A DNA stretch of 64,000 bases from DATKWD01 sp963704815. Its GTDB lineage: Bacteria > Actinomycetota > Acidimicrobiia > Acidimicrobiales > Salinilacustritrichaceae. Shown here piece after piece: positions 50,719-59,216 of the stretch (positions are counted from its first letter, which is position 1; each line of letters begins with the position of its first letter). The stretch covers positions 574,381-638,380 of the forward strand of contig CAVPHU010000010.1 in the NCBI GenBank assembly GCA_963704815.1, written 5' to 3'. Position numbers and translations under genes: made by a program. Below the pieces are notes generated by a model that worked only from the letters and a program-made list of their open reading frames with translations, made no database searches and was not told where the DNA came from.

Positions 50719-50790
50719 CCCCAACACCGATCTCTGTCCGGTCTGCGCCACCATGTGGCGCAGACCGGACGAAGATCGCTTGGTTTGGGG
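50719..50790 (+). terminator. Long hairpin between VOC and thioesterase genes
   Basis: GTCCGGTCTGCGCCAC (50736-50751) and its exact complement (50755-50770) form a 16-bp stem with a CAT loop. CGATCT/AGATCG and CCCCAA/TTGGGG extend it with bulges. It starts 3 bp after the VOC stop codon. Confidence 0.7.
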
Positions 50791-50811
50791 GTGAGCCGGC
50801 CGCTGCGGACC

Positions 50812-50817
50812 TAGGGT
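50812..50817 (+). promoter_or_regulatory. -10 element of leaderless thioesterase gene
   Basis: TAGGGT, 8 nt before the ATG at 50826. Confidence 0.6.
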
Positions 50818-50825
50818 CGGCGGTC

Positions 50826-51685
50826 ATGAGTGATGTCGAGGTGACGCCGCCGACCGTCGAACGGTTGTTGAAGATCCTCGATGTCGAGCAACTCGACCGC
50901 GACCTGTTCCGCGCGCCGATCTCGAGAGCAAGTACCCGAAGGGCATGCGCCTGTTCGGGGGTCAGGTCGCCGGCCAGGCCCTGCGGGCCGCCACGCTCAC
51001 CGTCGGCTCGGAGTATCGCCCGCACTCGTTGCACGGCTATTTCCTGCGGCCCGGCTCGCCCGACCTGCCCCTCATCCTGAACGTCGATCGCATCCGTGAC
51101 GGTCGATCGTTCACCACCCGACGGGTCGTTGCGGTTCAGGACGGCGAGGCCATCTTCAACCTGTCGTGTTCGTTCCACGTCGACGAGGACGGTGGCGAGT
51201 ACGCCCCCTCGATGCCCGAGGACATCCCCGATCCCGACGACCCCGATGCCGGCTGGGACACGACGATGTTCACCGAGTTCAACAAGCGCTCGCCGCTCGA
51301 GATGCTCGAACTGCCGATCGGTGCACGCGACGAACGTGGTCACTACGCCAGCACTCGGCGGGCCTGGGTCCGGACTCGAGGTGCCCTTCCGGACGATCAA
51401 GCGCTGCAGGCGTGCGTGGCGGCCTTCGTGTCCGACATGGGAGCGGTGTTCGCTGCAGCCCGCTCGGTCGACATGAAGCCGGGGTCGATGATGGGGGCCA
51501 GCCTCGACCACGCCATGTGGTTCCACCGGCCCCTCCGCCTCGACGAGTGGACGCTCTACGACCTCGGGCCGGTGTCCTCGGGTGGCGCGAGGGGCCTCGT
51601 CCGCGGGGCGATGTACGACCGAGCGGGCACGCTCGCCGTCTCGGTTGCCCAGGAGGCCCTCATCCGGCCGGTCAAGCCTCGCTGA
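50826..51685 (+). CDS. tesB: Acyl-CoA thioesterase II, TesB-like (one frameshift)
   Basis: Joined length is about 286 residues, the TesB size. The first frame gives VERLLKILDVEQLDRDLFRAP; at about 50920 the signal moves to LESKYPKGMRLFGGQVAGQALRAA, the expected continuation of the double hot-dog enzyme. Later SLHGYFLRPG, SLDHAMWFHRP and SSGGARGLVRGAMYDRAG are the classical TesB motifs, with Asp and Ser/Gln active-site residues. It hydrolyses medium- and long-chain acyl-CoA. Confidence 0.85.
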
Positions 51686-51748
51686 ACGGGTTTCCATGCC
51701 TAGGGTGCGGGATCGAAGCGGGCGACCGCCCGCGATCGGGGGTCGGTG

Positions 51749-52024
51749 ATGGCGTGCGAGACATGCGGGGGAACCCAGCTCTTCCGCAAGAGCAATGTGG
51801 TGTTCGAGGTCAACTTCGGAGCGGGCGGCGCGGTCATGTCGATGTCGAGCGCGCAACGCTGGCTGCGGTGCACGCTCGACATCTGCGGCCAGTGCGGCCG
51901 CACGACGACCTACGTCCAGAACCCGCAGCAGTGGCTCCAAGCGGTCGGCTTCGACGCGGTCTACGACACGAGCGGCGCGTCGCAACCGCAGGACTCGTCC
52001 GCGCCGCCGGCCGAGGGCGGCTGA
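51749..52024 (+). CDS. Zinc-ribbon protein of unknown function
   Basis: 91 residues. ACETCGG near the start and DICGQCGR at about residue 46 supply two C-x-x-C knuckles for a single zinc site. The middle is a beta-rich stretch (VVFEVNFGAGGAVMS) and the C-terminus is disordered Ser/Pro/Gly-rich. No family beyond zinc ribbon recognised. The ATG at 51749 is preferred over an adjacent GTG; TAGGGT at 51702-51707 could promote it with a leader of about 35 nt. Confidence 0.7.
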   Translation: MACETCGGTQLFRKSNVVFEVNFGAGGAVMSMSSAQRWLRCTLDICGQCGRTTTYVQNPQQWLQAVGFDAVYDTSGASQPQDSSAPPAEGG

Positions 52025-52030
52025 GCCCGT

Positions 52031-52951
52031 TCAGGGGTTGGACTGGATGAACTGGAGGAGGTTGCTCACCAGGATCTCGGGAGCGTCCTCCTGGCAGAAG
52101 TGGCCGACGCCGGGCATCTCGACCACCGGACCGTCGGGCCACAGCGACCGGAAGTCGGCGATGGCCCGCGCCGGCGGAATCGCTCGGTCATCCATGCCCT
52201 CCATCAGCATGGCCGGCTTGGCCTGCATCGCCGGGACTCCGTCGAGACCTTCCAGCACGTACTCCAAGATCCGGGCCTCATAGGCGTCGATGGGGAACTC
52301 GTAGCCGCCGATCGCCGAGTCCCAGTCGGGAAACGGCGCCGAGTAGGCCCGGATCCACGTGTCGGTGACCGCAGCGCTGTTCTGGAAGCCGACGATCTTC
52401 ATCACCGACAGCACGGTCGACCCGAGGTTGCGCAGCACGTGTTCGGTGCGCCCGTTCTCGAGGCCGCCACCGATCCACCGGAACCACTCGGAGTCGTTGA
52501 TCTGCGGGACGTCGGGGTCGTCGACCTGGCCGTAGCCGGCAAGGGTGTTGGCGAGGAACAGGCGCTTGACCCGCTCGGGGTGGCGCACCGTGTAGGCGCT
52601 GCCGATGGGACCGCCCCAGTCCTGGATGACCAAGGTGATGTCCTGCAGGTCGAGGTGGTCGATGAGCGCCGCCAGGTTCTCGACGTGCGTCTGAAGGGTG
52701 TACTCCCGATCCTGCGGGGTCTCGGACTTCCCGAACCCCATGTGGTCGGGCACCACCACGCGGTGGTCGCGGCTGAGCGGGCCGATCATGTTCCGATAGA
52801 GGTAGCCCCACGTGGGTTCGCCGTGCAGACAGACGATCACCTCACCGTCGCGGGGCCCTTCGTCCACGTAGTGCTGGACGAAGCCGTGCCCGTCGAAGGT
52901 GTTGGGAGCGAACGGGAACGTGCCGTCGAACGTTTCGTCGAGTGGGACCAT
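52031..52951 (-). CDS. Haloalkane dehalogenase-like alpha/beta hydrolase
   Basis: 306 residues. HGEPTWGYLYR (43-53) and VIQDWGGPIG match the haloalkane dehalogenase subfamily of the Xanthobacter DhlA type: the nucleophile is Asp111 rather than Ser, followed by Trp112, one of the halide-stabilising residues. GVGHF carries the catalytic His; MDDR or a nearby Asp is the acid. It should release halide from alkyl halides, although many relatives are untested. TAGGTT lies 6 nt before the ATG. Confidence 0.8.
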   Translation of the reverse strand: MVPLDETFDGTFPFAPNTFDGHGFVQHYVDEGPRDGEVIVCLHGEPTWGYLYRNMIGPLSRDHRVVVPDHMGFGKSETPQDREYTLQTHVENLAALIDHLDLQDITLVIQDWGGPIGSAYTVRHPERVKRLFLANTLAGYGQVDDPDVPQINDSEWFRWIGGGLENGRTEHVLRNLGSTVLSVMKIVGFQNSAAVTDTWIRAYSAPFPDWDSAIGGYEFPIDAYEARILEYVLEGLDGVPAMQAKPAMLMEGMDDRAIPPARAIADFRSLWPDGPVVEMPGVGHFCQEDAPEILVSNLLQFIQSNP

Positions 52952-52957
52952 GGCGAG

Positions 52958-52963
52958 AACCTA
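52958..52963 (-). promoter_or_regulatory. -10 element of leaderless dehalogenase-like gene
   Basis: TAGGTT on the minus strand, 6 nt from the ATG at 52951. Confidence 0.6.
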
Positions 52964-52982
52964 GGAGCTCGGAAGCCCTGCG

Positions 52983-53336
52983 TCAGCCGTCGGCGATCAC
53001 GACCAACGCGAGCACGAGGGCGAAGCCGCTGAAGACGACCGTGCTGACGCCCAGCAAGCGGGCCGCCGATGGATGGACCACCTCGGCGCCGCTGCGGATC
53101 GGGGTGTGGAGGTCGTCGTAGTGGAGTCCGGCCCAGACCAGGACCAGGGCGCCGATCACCGCCTGCACGACTCCGGCCGCCGCCAGCGTCGGGTGGGCGT
53201 TCGATGCGGCGAATCTCGCCAGGAGGACGCCGGCCGCCATGGTCGAGATGGCGGTGCGCTCCCACGCCAGGGCGGTGCGCTCCTGCTGCATCCCCGGGTC
53301 GGCCACGCCGAGGTCTTCGGAGGTCGGCTCGGTCAA
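52983..53336 (-). CDS. DUF202 family membrane protein
   Basis: 117 residues, probably from a TTG that overlaps the stop of the upstream gene (TTGA). QERTALAWERTAISTMAAG is the DUF202 signature (R-T-x-L-A-W-x-R-T), followed by three membrane segments. Related to YidH-like inner-membrane proteins of unknown role. It pairs with the next DUF202 gene, as such proteins often occur in twos. Confidence 0.75.
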   Translation of the reverse strand: MTEPTSEDLGVADPGMQQERTALAWERTAISTMAAGVLLARFAASNAHPTLAAAGVVQAVIGALVLVWAGLHYDDLHTPIRSGAEVVHPSAARLLGVSTVVFSGFALVLALVVIADG

Positions 53337-53749
53337 AACTCGGTGGCGGCGAAGAAGACCGCGGATGCAATGCCGATGACGGCCGTTCCGCCGGCGATGA
53401 TGAGTGGGAGCCGTGATCGAGGGAGCGGCTCGTCGAGTCGCATCGATCGTTCGTTCTGGGCCCAACGACGGTAGGAGGTCGCCGACGTCACGAAGCTGAG
53501 CGCGAGGAGCACCAGGCCGAGGATCTCCTTGCCGTAGAGGTCGTCGATGAACGAGACGATGGCGAGTCCGCCGGCGGCCAGCGCCAGCGCCGTCCGGATC
53601 CAGGCGAGGAAGGTGCGTTCGTTCGCGAGCGTGAAGCGGTAGTCGGGGTGCTCGCCGACGTCGCGGGGGTCGTTCAGGACCCGACGGACGAGGCCGGCAC
53701 GACGTCGGGCTGCCTGTTCGACGGCGGGTTCGTCGTCGGGAGAAGGCAC
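53333..53749 (-). CDS. DUF202 (YidH-like) membrane protein
   Basis: 138 residues from a GTG at 53749. A charged N-terminal half is followed by NERTFLAWIRTALALAAGG, the DUF202 core, and three membrane segments (about 52-74, 78-96 and 115-135). First of two adjacent DUF202 genes. It is divergent from the Baeyer-Villiger-type monooxygenase with 81 bp between starts. Function unknown. Confidence 0.82.
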   Translation of the reverse strand: MPSPDDEPAVEQAARRRAGLVRRVLNDPRDVGEHPDYRFTLANERTFLAWIRTALALAAGGLAIVSFIDDLYGKEILGLVLLALSFVTSATSYRRWAQNERSMRLDEPLPRSRLPLIIAGGTAVIGIASAVFFAATEF

Positions 53750-53817
53750 GGCCGAAGCGTACCGATCCGCCGGTTCGCGGTCGGCAGCCACCCGGCCGGC
53801 GCCGTCGAGGCCCCCGC

Positions 53818-53823
53818 TAGGAT
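53818..53823 (+). promoter_or_regulatory. -10 element of leaderless monooxygenase gene
   Basis: TAGGAT, 7 nt before the ATG at 53831. Confidence 0.6.
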
Positions 53824-53830
53824 TTCGCCC

Positions 53831-55636
53831 ATGGCAGTGACAGAACCTTCCGCGGCCGGGACCGGGGACTTCGACCCCGACGAGCTGCGGGAGAAGTATC
53901 GAGCCGAGCGCGACAAGCGTCTGCGAGACGACGGCAACGAGCAGTACTTCGAGGTGTCGGGCCGGTTCGCCCACTTCGTCGACGACCCCTACATCGAGGC
54001 CGAGGTCGAGCGTGCTCCCAGGACCGACGAGGTCGACATCGTGGTGATCGGTGGCGGCTTCGGAGGTCTCCAGATGGGGGCCAGACTGCGCGAGGCGGGC
54101 GTCGACGACATCCGCGTCATCGAGAAGGGCGGCGACTTCGGGGGCACCTGGTACTGGAACCGCTACCCGGGCGCCATGTGTGATGTCGAGTCGTACGTCT
54201 ACCTCCCGCTGCTCGAGGAGCTCGACTACGTCCCGACCGAGAAGTACGTGAAGGCTCGCGAGATCCTCGCCCACAGTCGGGCCATCGGTCGCCACTACGA
54301 CCTCTACGACAACGCCCTGTTCCAGACCGAGGTCACGGCCATGACCTGGGACGACGACGCCGAGCGTTGGATCGTGGAGACCAACCGTGGCGACGCCATC
54401 CGCGCCCGGTTCGTGGCCATGGCCAACGGTCCCCTGCACCGGCCGAAGCTTCCCGGCGTCGACGGCATCGACTCCTTCGCCGGCCACACGTTCCACACCA
54501 GCCGTTGGGACTACGGCTACACCGGCGGCGGCCCCGACGGCGGGCTCGACAACCTGGCGGACAAGCGGGTCGGCATCATCGGCACCGGCGCCACGGCCGT
54601 GCAGGCCGTTCCGCACCTCGGCGAGGGGGCCGAGGAGCTCTTCGTCTTCCAGCGCACGCCCTCGTCGGTCGATGTCCGGGCGAACCGCCCGACCGACCCC
54701 GAGTGGGCTGCCTCGCTCGAGCCCGGTTGGCACCGCAACCGGATGGAGAACTTCAACGCGCTGGTGTCGGGTGTGCCCCAGGCCGAGGACCTCGTGCAGG
54801 ACGGCTGGACCGACATCATCGGCAAGACCCTCGCACTGCTCCGCAAGGGGAGTGGCGAGGACGGGCTGAGCCTGGCCGAGACCCTCGAACTGGCCGACTT
54901 CCAGAAGATGAACGAGGTCCGGGCACGGGTCGACGAGCTGATCGACGACCCCGACACCGCCGAGTCGTTGAAGGCCTACTACCGGCAGTTCTGCAAGCGG
55001 CCGTGCTTCCACGACGAGTACCTGCAGACGTTCAACCGTCCCAACGTCACGCTCGTCGACACCGACGGCAAGGGCATCGACCGGATCACCGAGAAGGGCA
55101 TCGTCGCCAACGGCGTCGAGTACGAGCTCGACTGCATCGTCTTCGCCACCGGGTTCGAGGTCGGCACCGGCTACTCCCGTCGAGCCGGCTACGAAACGGT
55201 CGGGCGCGACGGCCTGACGCTCAGCGAGCACTGGTCCGAGGGTGCGCGCACGCTGCACGGCATCCACAGCCACGGCTTCCCGAACTGCTTCATCATGAGC
55301 CAGACCCAGGGCGGGTTCACGGTCAACTACCCGCACATGCTCGACGAGTTGTCGGTCCACATCGCAGCGATCGTCAGCCGAGCCCTGGTCGAAGGGAACA
55401 CCGTGATCGAAGCCACGGCCGATGCCGAGGAAGCATGGGTCCAAGAGATCCTCGGCTTCGCCGGCATGCGCGGCGACTTCTTCGAGGAGTGCACCCCCGG
55501 CTACTACAACAACGAAGGCAAACCCTCCGAGCGGTCGATGCAGGACGCGCCCTACGGTCGGGGCGCGATCGCCTTCTTCGACCTGCTGAAGCAGTGGCGC
55601 GAGACGGGCGATTTCGAAGGCGTCACGTTCAGTTGA
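53831..55636 (+). CDS. Type I Baeyer-Villiger-type flavin monooxygenase
   Basis: 601 residues. IVVIGGGFGGLQMGARL binds FAD; the fingerprint F-x-G-x-x-x-H-x-x-x-W-D appears as FAGHTFHTSRWD; RVGIIGTGATAVQAVPHL binds NADPH. The long N-terminal extension (about 60 residues) and insert near 330-400 are typical of cyclohexanone- and steroid-monooxygenase relatives. It converts a ketone to an ester or lactone. Products would feed the esterases and hydrolases nearby. Confidence 0.9.
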   Translation: MAVTEPSAAGTGDFDPDELREKYRAERDKRLRDDGNEQYFEVSGRFAHFVDDPYIEAEVERAPRTDEVDIVVIGGGFGGLQMGARLREAGVDDIRVIEKGGDFGGTWYWNRYPGAMCDVESYVYLPLLEELDYVPTEKYVKAREILAHSRAIGRHYDLYDNALFQTEVTAMTWDDDAERWIVETNRGDAIRARFVAMANGPLHRPKLPGVDGIDSFAGHTFHTSRWDYGYTGGGPDGGLDNLADKRVGIIGTGATAVQAVPHLGEGAEELFVFQRTPSSVDVRANRPTDPEWAASLEPGWHRNRMENFNALVSGVPQAEDLVQDGWTDIIGKTLALLRKGSGEDGLSLAETLELADFQKMNEVRARVDELIDDPDTAESLKAYYRQFCKRPCFHDEYLQTFNRPNVTLVDTDGKGIDRITEKGIVANGVEYELDCIVFATGFEVGTGYSRRAGYETVGRDGLTLSEHWSEGARTLHGIHSHGFPNCFIMSQTQGGFTVNYPHMLDELSVHIAAIVSRALVEGNTVIEATADAEEAWVQEILGFAGMRGDFFEECTPGYYNNEGKPSERSMQDAPYGRGAIAFFDLLKQWRETGDFEGVTFS

Positions 55637-55675
55637 GTTCCGCCGGCAGTTGAGTCCTGCCGGCACCTGAGGGAA

Positions 55676-56440
55676 TCAGGTGCCGGTCCACTCGGGGGCG
55701 CGCTTCTCGGCGAAGGCGACCGGGCCCTCCATGGCGTCGCTCGAGGTGAACACCTTGCCCAGGAACGGCCCCTGCGCCTTCCAGGCCTCGGCTTCGGTGA
55801 GCCCCTCGGAGTTTCGGATGATCTGCTTCGACGCCGCCACGGCCAGCGGCGCGTTCTTGGCGATGCGCTCCGCGAGCTCGAGCGCACCATCGACGGCCTT
55901 GCCCTTCTCGGTGAGGCGGGCGGCGAGACCGAGCGACAGGGCTTCCTCGGCCGAGATCGGGTCGGCCGTCAGCGCCATCTCCATGGCCTTGCCGTAGCCC
56001 ACCCGCGGCGGGAGCCGGAACAGCCCGCCGCCTGCGGCGAACAGCCCGACGCCGGCCTCGGGGATCCCGAACTTCACGTTGTCGGCGGCCACGATGAGGT
56101 CGCAGGTGAGCGCCAGTTCGAGCCCGCCGGCGAGGGCGAACCCTTCGACCGCAGCGATGAGCGGCTTCTGCGCACCGTCCTCGATCACCTGCTGGAACCC
56201 GTCGGGCGTGCCACCGGCGGCGAACGCCTTGAGATCCATCCCGGCGCAGAAGCCGCGGCCGGCGCCGGTGAGCACCCCGGCGGTGAGCCCGGCGTCGCCA
56301 TCGAGCTCGGCGATCGCGGCGAGGATGCCCTGGGCGAGGTCGGTGTTGATGGCGTTCATCGCCTCGGGGCGGTTCAGGGTGATCAGGAGCACCCGGCCCC
56401 GGCGTTCGGTGAGGACGACAGATTCTTTTGGTTCGCTCAT
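55676..56440 (-). CDS. Enoyl-CoA hydratase/isomerase family protein
   Basis: 254 residues. GAGRGFCAGMDLKAF is the oxyanion/CoA pocket strand, GFALAGGLELALTCDLIVA the second conserved stretch with its Glu, and PEAGVGLFAAGGGLFRLP the third. The family hydrates 2-enoyl-CoA in beta-oxidation. The ATG at 56440 starts close to the first strand and is 8 nt after TAGGTT. Confidence 0.88.
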   Translation of the reverse strand: MSEPKESVVLTERRGRVLLITLNRPEAMNAINTDLAQGILAAIAELDGDAGLTAGVLTGAGRGFCAGMDLKAFAAGGTPDGFQQVIEDGAQKPLIAAVEGFALAGGLELALTCDLIVAADNVKFGIPEAGVGLFAAGGGLFRLPPRVGYGKAMEMALTADPISAEEALSLGLAARLTEKGKAVDGALELAERIAKNAPLAVAASKQIIRNSEGLTEAEAWKAQGPFLGKVFTSSDAMEGPVAFAEKRAPEWTGT

Positions 56441-56448
56441 GGTCGGCG

Positions 56449-56454
56449 AACCTA
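56449..56454 (-). promoter_or_regulatory. -10 element of leaderless enoyl-CoA hydratase gene
   Basis: TAGGTT on the minus strand, 8 nt from the ATG at 56440. Confidence 0.55.
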
Positions 56455-56750
56455 ATCCGCCGAGCACCACCCCGTTCTGTGCACCTGACATCACACCGGG
56501 GTGCACTGGCGTGCACCAGAACCGACTGCGATGGTGTGATTCGCGGTGGTCGGCGGTAGCTTGCGCCCGTCGACTTCATCGTCGATGGGCCGTCAGGGCG
56601 TGTGCATTCCGACTGAATCCCGACCGGCCGACCTCCCGCTGCCGCGACTGCAGCCGCTGGCTTCGGCCACACCGGGAGTTTCGTAGGGCCCGTCGCAGTC
56701 CCCCCAAGCCGCTCGCCACCTCGGCGCGCGCCCATCTCAGGAGTTTGACC
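56455..56750 (+). promoter_or_regulatory. Long non-coding region upstream of the DEAD-box helicase gene
   Basis: About 300 bp without a credible gene. Inverted repeats ATCACACC/GGTGTGAT enclose a block with two closely spaced GTGCAC copies; GACTGC at about 56650 and GCAGTC at about 56695 can close a second structure. AGGAG lies 8 nt before the TTG start. A structured leader of the kind seen on cold-inducible helicase mRNAs is possible. Confidence 0.4.
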
Positions 56751-58136
56751 TTGAAGACCGATTTCGCCGATCTCGGCGTGCCTGCGGCCGTTGCCGCATC
56801 GCTCGCCGAGCGAGGCATCACCGAAGCGTTTCCCATCCAATCCCTCTCCCTGCCGCCTGCGCTCGCAGGCCAGGACGTCTGCGGCAAGGCCCCGACCGGT
56901 TCGGGCAAGACGCTCGCGTTCGGGATCCCGCTCGCCGAGCACGTCCAGAAGGGCAAGCCCAAGCGTCCCCGCGCCCTGGTGCTCGCCCCGACCCGCGAAC
57001 TCGCCGAGCAGATCCACGACGAGCTCCGCCCGTTGCTGGCTCCGGCCAACAAGACCGTCGCCACGTTCTACGGCGGCGTCGGCTTCGGCGCTCAGTTCAA
57101 GGCGTTGCGCCGCGGCGTCGACGTGGCCGTGGCCTGCCCCGGCCGGCTGCTCGATCTCGTCGGTCAGGGCGAGTTCGTCCTCGACGACATCGACCTCGTG
57201 GTCCTCGACGAGGCCGATCGCATGGCCGACATGGGGTTCCTGCCCGACGTGCGCAAGATCCTCGACAAGGTCAAGCCCAACCGCCAGACGCTGCTGTTCT
57301 CGGCCACCCTCGACGGCGACATCGACGTGCTCGTGAAGCACTACCAGAAGCAACCGGTCCGCTGCGCGATCGACGCCGACCCCTCCGACGGTGCCGCCAC
57401 GACCCATCACTTCCTCGACGTGCGGGCCGAGGACAGGGTGTCCGACGCCGCCACGCTGGTGAGCCAGCACGGGTCCGCCATCGTGTTCTGCCGGACCAAG
57501 CACGGCTGCGATCGTGTGGCGCGACAGCTCAAGAAGGCCGGTGTCGAAGCGGTTGCCATCCATGGCGGCCGCTCGCAGAACCAGCGCCAGCGTGCCCTCG
57601 ACACCTTCGCCGCCGGAAAGGCCGACGCGTTGGTGGCCACCGATGTGGCCACGCGGGGCATCCACGTCGACGACGTCGGCCTCGTCCTCCACTTCGACGT
57701 CGCCGGCGATCCGAAGGACTACACCCACCGCTCGGGCCGCACCGGCCGGGCCGGTGCCGACGGGGTCGTCGTCACGTTCCTCATCCAGAAGGACGCCGAC
57801 AAGGCCCGCAAGCTTCTCCGAAACCTGGACGTCGACATCGACCGGTCGCATCCGAAGCCGAGCGACCTCGACCGCCCCCGCCGGACCACCCCGGCGCCCG
57901 AACGCCGGTCCCACGCCGGCGGCGGATCCCACGGCGGCGGTTCCCATCAGCCGAGCCGCAAGAAGCAGCACCGCAAGGGGCAGAAGTCCGGTCAGCAGCA
58001 GCCATCCGGCCGCTCCAAGCAGCGCCACCGCAACGGGGGGCCGAAGAAGAAGTCGGCCGGCCACGGCGGATCGGGCCGCGGTGCCCAACACAGCCGGAAC
58101 CGCAACGACAACCGGAGCCCACGGCCCAGCCGCTGA
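56751..58136 (+). CDS. DEAD-box ATP-dependent RNA helicase
   Basis: 461 residues from a TTG with a good AGGAG site. Motif I APTGSGKT, motif II DEAD (VVLDEADRMADMGF), SAT, and HRSGRTGRAG (motif VI) are all present. The FxDL-type opening before the Q motif (TEAFPIQSLSLP) is intact. From about residue 370 the tail is disordered and strongly basic (SHAGGGSHGGGS, RKKQHRKGQKSGQQQ), suited to binding RNA. Expected role: ribosome assembly, RNA decay or cold adaptation. Confidence 0.92.
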   Translation: MKTDFADLGVPAAVAASLAERGITEAFPIQSLSLPPALAGQDVCGKAPTGSGKTLAFGIPLAEHVQKGKPKRPRALVLAPTRELAEQIHDELRPLLAPANKTVATFYGGVGFGAQFKALRRGVDVAVACPGRLLDLVGQGEFVLDDIDLVVLDEADRMADMGFLPDVRKILDKVKPNRQTLLFSATLDGDIDVLVKHYQKQPVRCAIDADPSDGAATTHHFLDVRAEDRVSDAATLVSQHGSAIVFCRTKHGCDRVARQLKKAGVEAVAIHGGRSQNQRQRALDTFAAGKADALVATDVATRGIHVDDVGLVLHFDVAGDPKDYTHRSGRTGRAGADGVVVTFLIQKDADKARKLLRNLDVDIDRSHPKPSDLDRPRRTTPAPERRSHAGGGSHGGGSHQPSRKKQHRKGQKSGQQQPSGRSKQRHRNGGPKKKSAGHGGSGRGAQHSRNRNDNRSPRPSR

Positions 58137-58198
58137 TCTCCGGGACGGAGGGCCCGAGACTCAGGTCGTCCGCGCCCTCGATCCCTTCGTCAGCGCCG

Positions 58199-59206
58199 TC
58201 AACCGGCGGCTTCCTCGACCGCTCCGTCTGCGTGCCGTGCGAACCGCCTCGGTTCGCGGCCATGGGTCGGATCGGACGAATCCCACGGCCAGCCGCCGAA
58301 CTCGGTGGCCCGGTAGTCGGTCATCGCCTGGCGGATCTCCTGCTCGGTGTTCATGACGAACGGTCCGTACTGGGCGACCGGCTCACCGATCGGACGGCCT
58401 TGCAGCATGAGGACCTCGGCTCCGGTCGTCCCGGCTCGGAGCGTGAGCTCGCGCCGGCCCTCCACGGCCGATCCGGTGCGCGCACCGACCGTGGTGTCAC
58501 CGATCGTCAGCTCGTCGCCGTCGAACAGATAGAGCACCCGGACCGTCTCGTCGCCGGCTGATCGGGGCAACGTCCACGTCGCGTCGGGTTCCATGACGAG
58601 ATGCCAGATGGCGACATCGGCTTCGGCTCGTGACGCCCACGAGTTGGGCGGCGGCGACGGCGGTCGTTCGTCGTCGAGGTGTCCGGCCACGACGGTCACG
58701 GTCACGCCAGGAGCCGTGACCCGGGGGATCTCCCGGTCCCACAGCATCGTGAAGTAGGGGTCGACCATCTTGTCGACGGCGGGGAGGTTGAGCCAGATCT
58801 GGAACAGCTCGACCGGGTTCGGCTGGTTGCGCTCGAGGAGCGGGAACATCTCGGCGTGCTGGATGCCACCCCCGGCGGTCAGCCACTGGACGTCGCCTCG
58901 GCCGTAGCGGGCGGCCGCTCCCATCGAGTCGGCGTGATCGATCAGGCCCTGACGCACGTAGGTCACCGTCTCGAACCCCCGGTGCGGGTGCTGCGGGAAT
59001 CCGGGGACCACACGTCCGTGGTACATGCGCCACCCATCGAGCCCCTCGAAGTCCTGGCCGAGGTCGCGTCCGGCGAGTGAGGCGTTCGGACCGAGCAGGT
59101 CGTTGGCTTCGGGATACTGGTCGAGGTGATGGACGCAGAACAGGAACGGGTCGATCGTCTGCCATTGGAAGCCGATCGGAAAGGTCTGGATGACGTCGTC
59201 GGACAT
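58199..59206 (-). CDS. Pirin family protein
   Basis: 335 residues, larger than the ~230-300 usual. Two cupin domains; the first shows PQHPHRGFETVTYV and GGGIQHAEM, the His-rich Fe site of pirins, and the second is less conserved. Bacterial pirins act as quercetinase-like dioxygenases or bind pyruvate dehydrogenase; the role here is unknown. The ATG at 59206 is preferred to longer starts. The NagA gene ends 10 bp upstream on the same strand. Confidence 0.85.
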   Translation of the reverse strand: MSDDVIQTFPIGFQWQTIDPFLFCVHHLDQYPEANDLLGPNASLAGRDLGQDFEGLDGWRMYHGRVVPGFPQHPHRGFETVTYVRQGLIDHADSMGAAARYGRGDVQWLTAGGGIQHAEMFPLLERNQPNPVELFQIWLNLPAVDKMVDPYFTMLWDREIPRVTAPGVTVTVVAGHLDDERPPSPPPNSWASRAEADVAIWHLVMEPDATWTLPRSAGDETVRVLYLFDGDELTIGDTTVGARTGSAVEGRRELTLRAGTTGAEVLMLQGRPIGEPVAQYGPFVMNTEQEIRQAMTDYRATEFGGWPWDSSDPTHGREPRRFARHADGAVEEAAG

Positions 59207-59216
59207 GACGTCGAGG

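Noticed and set aside
49160..51985. A 941-codon open frame on the minus strand
   Set aside because: Lies antisense to the SDR, VOC and TesB genes, has Arg/His-rich composition typical of a high-GC shadow frame, and no domain.
53333..55666. A 777-codon minus-strand frame
   Set aside because: The first 640 codons are antisense to the monooxygenase; only the terminal 138 codons form the DUF202 protein.
55629..58091. An 820-codon minus-strand frame
   Set aside because: Antisense of the DEAD-box helicase and out of frame with the enoyl-CoA hydratase.
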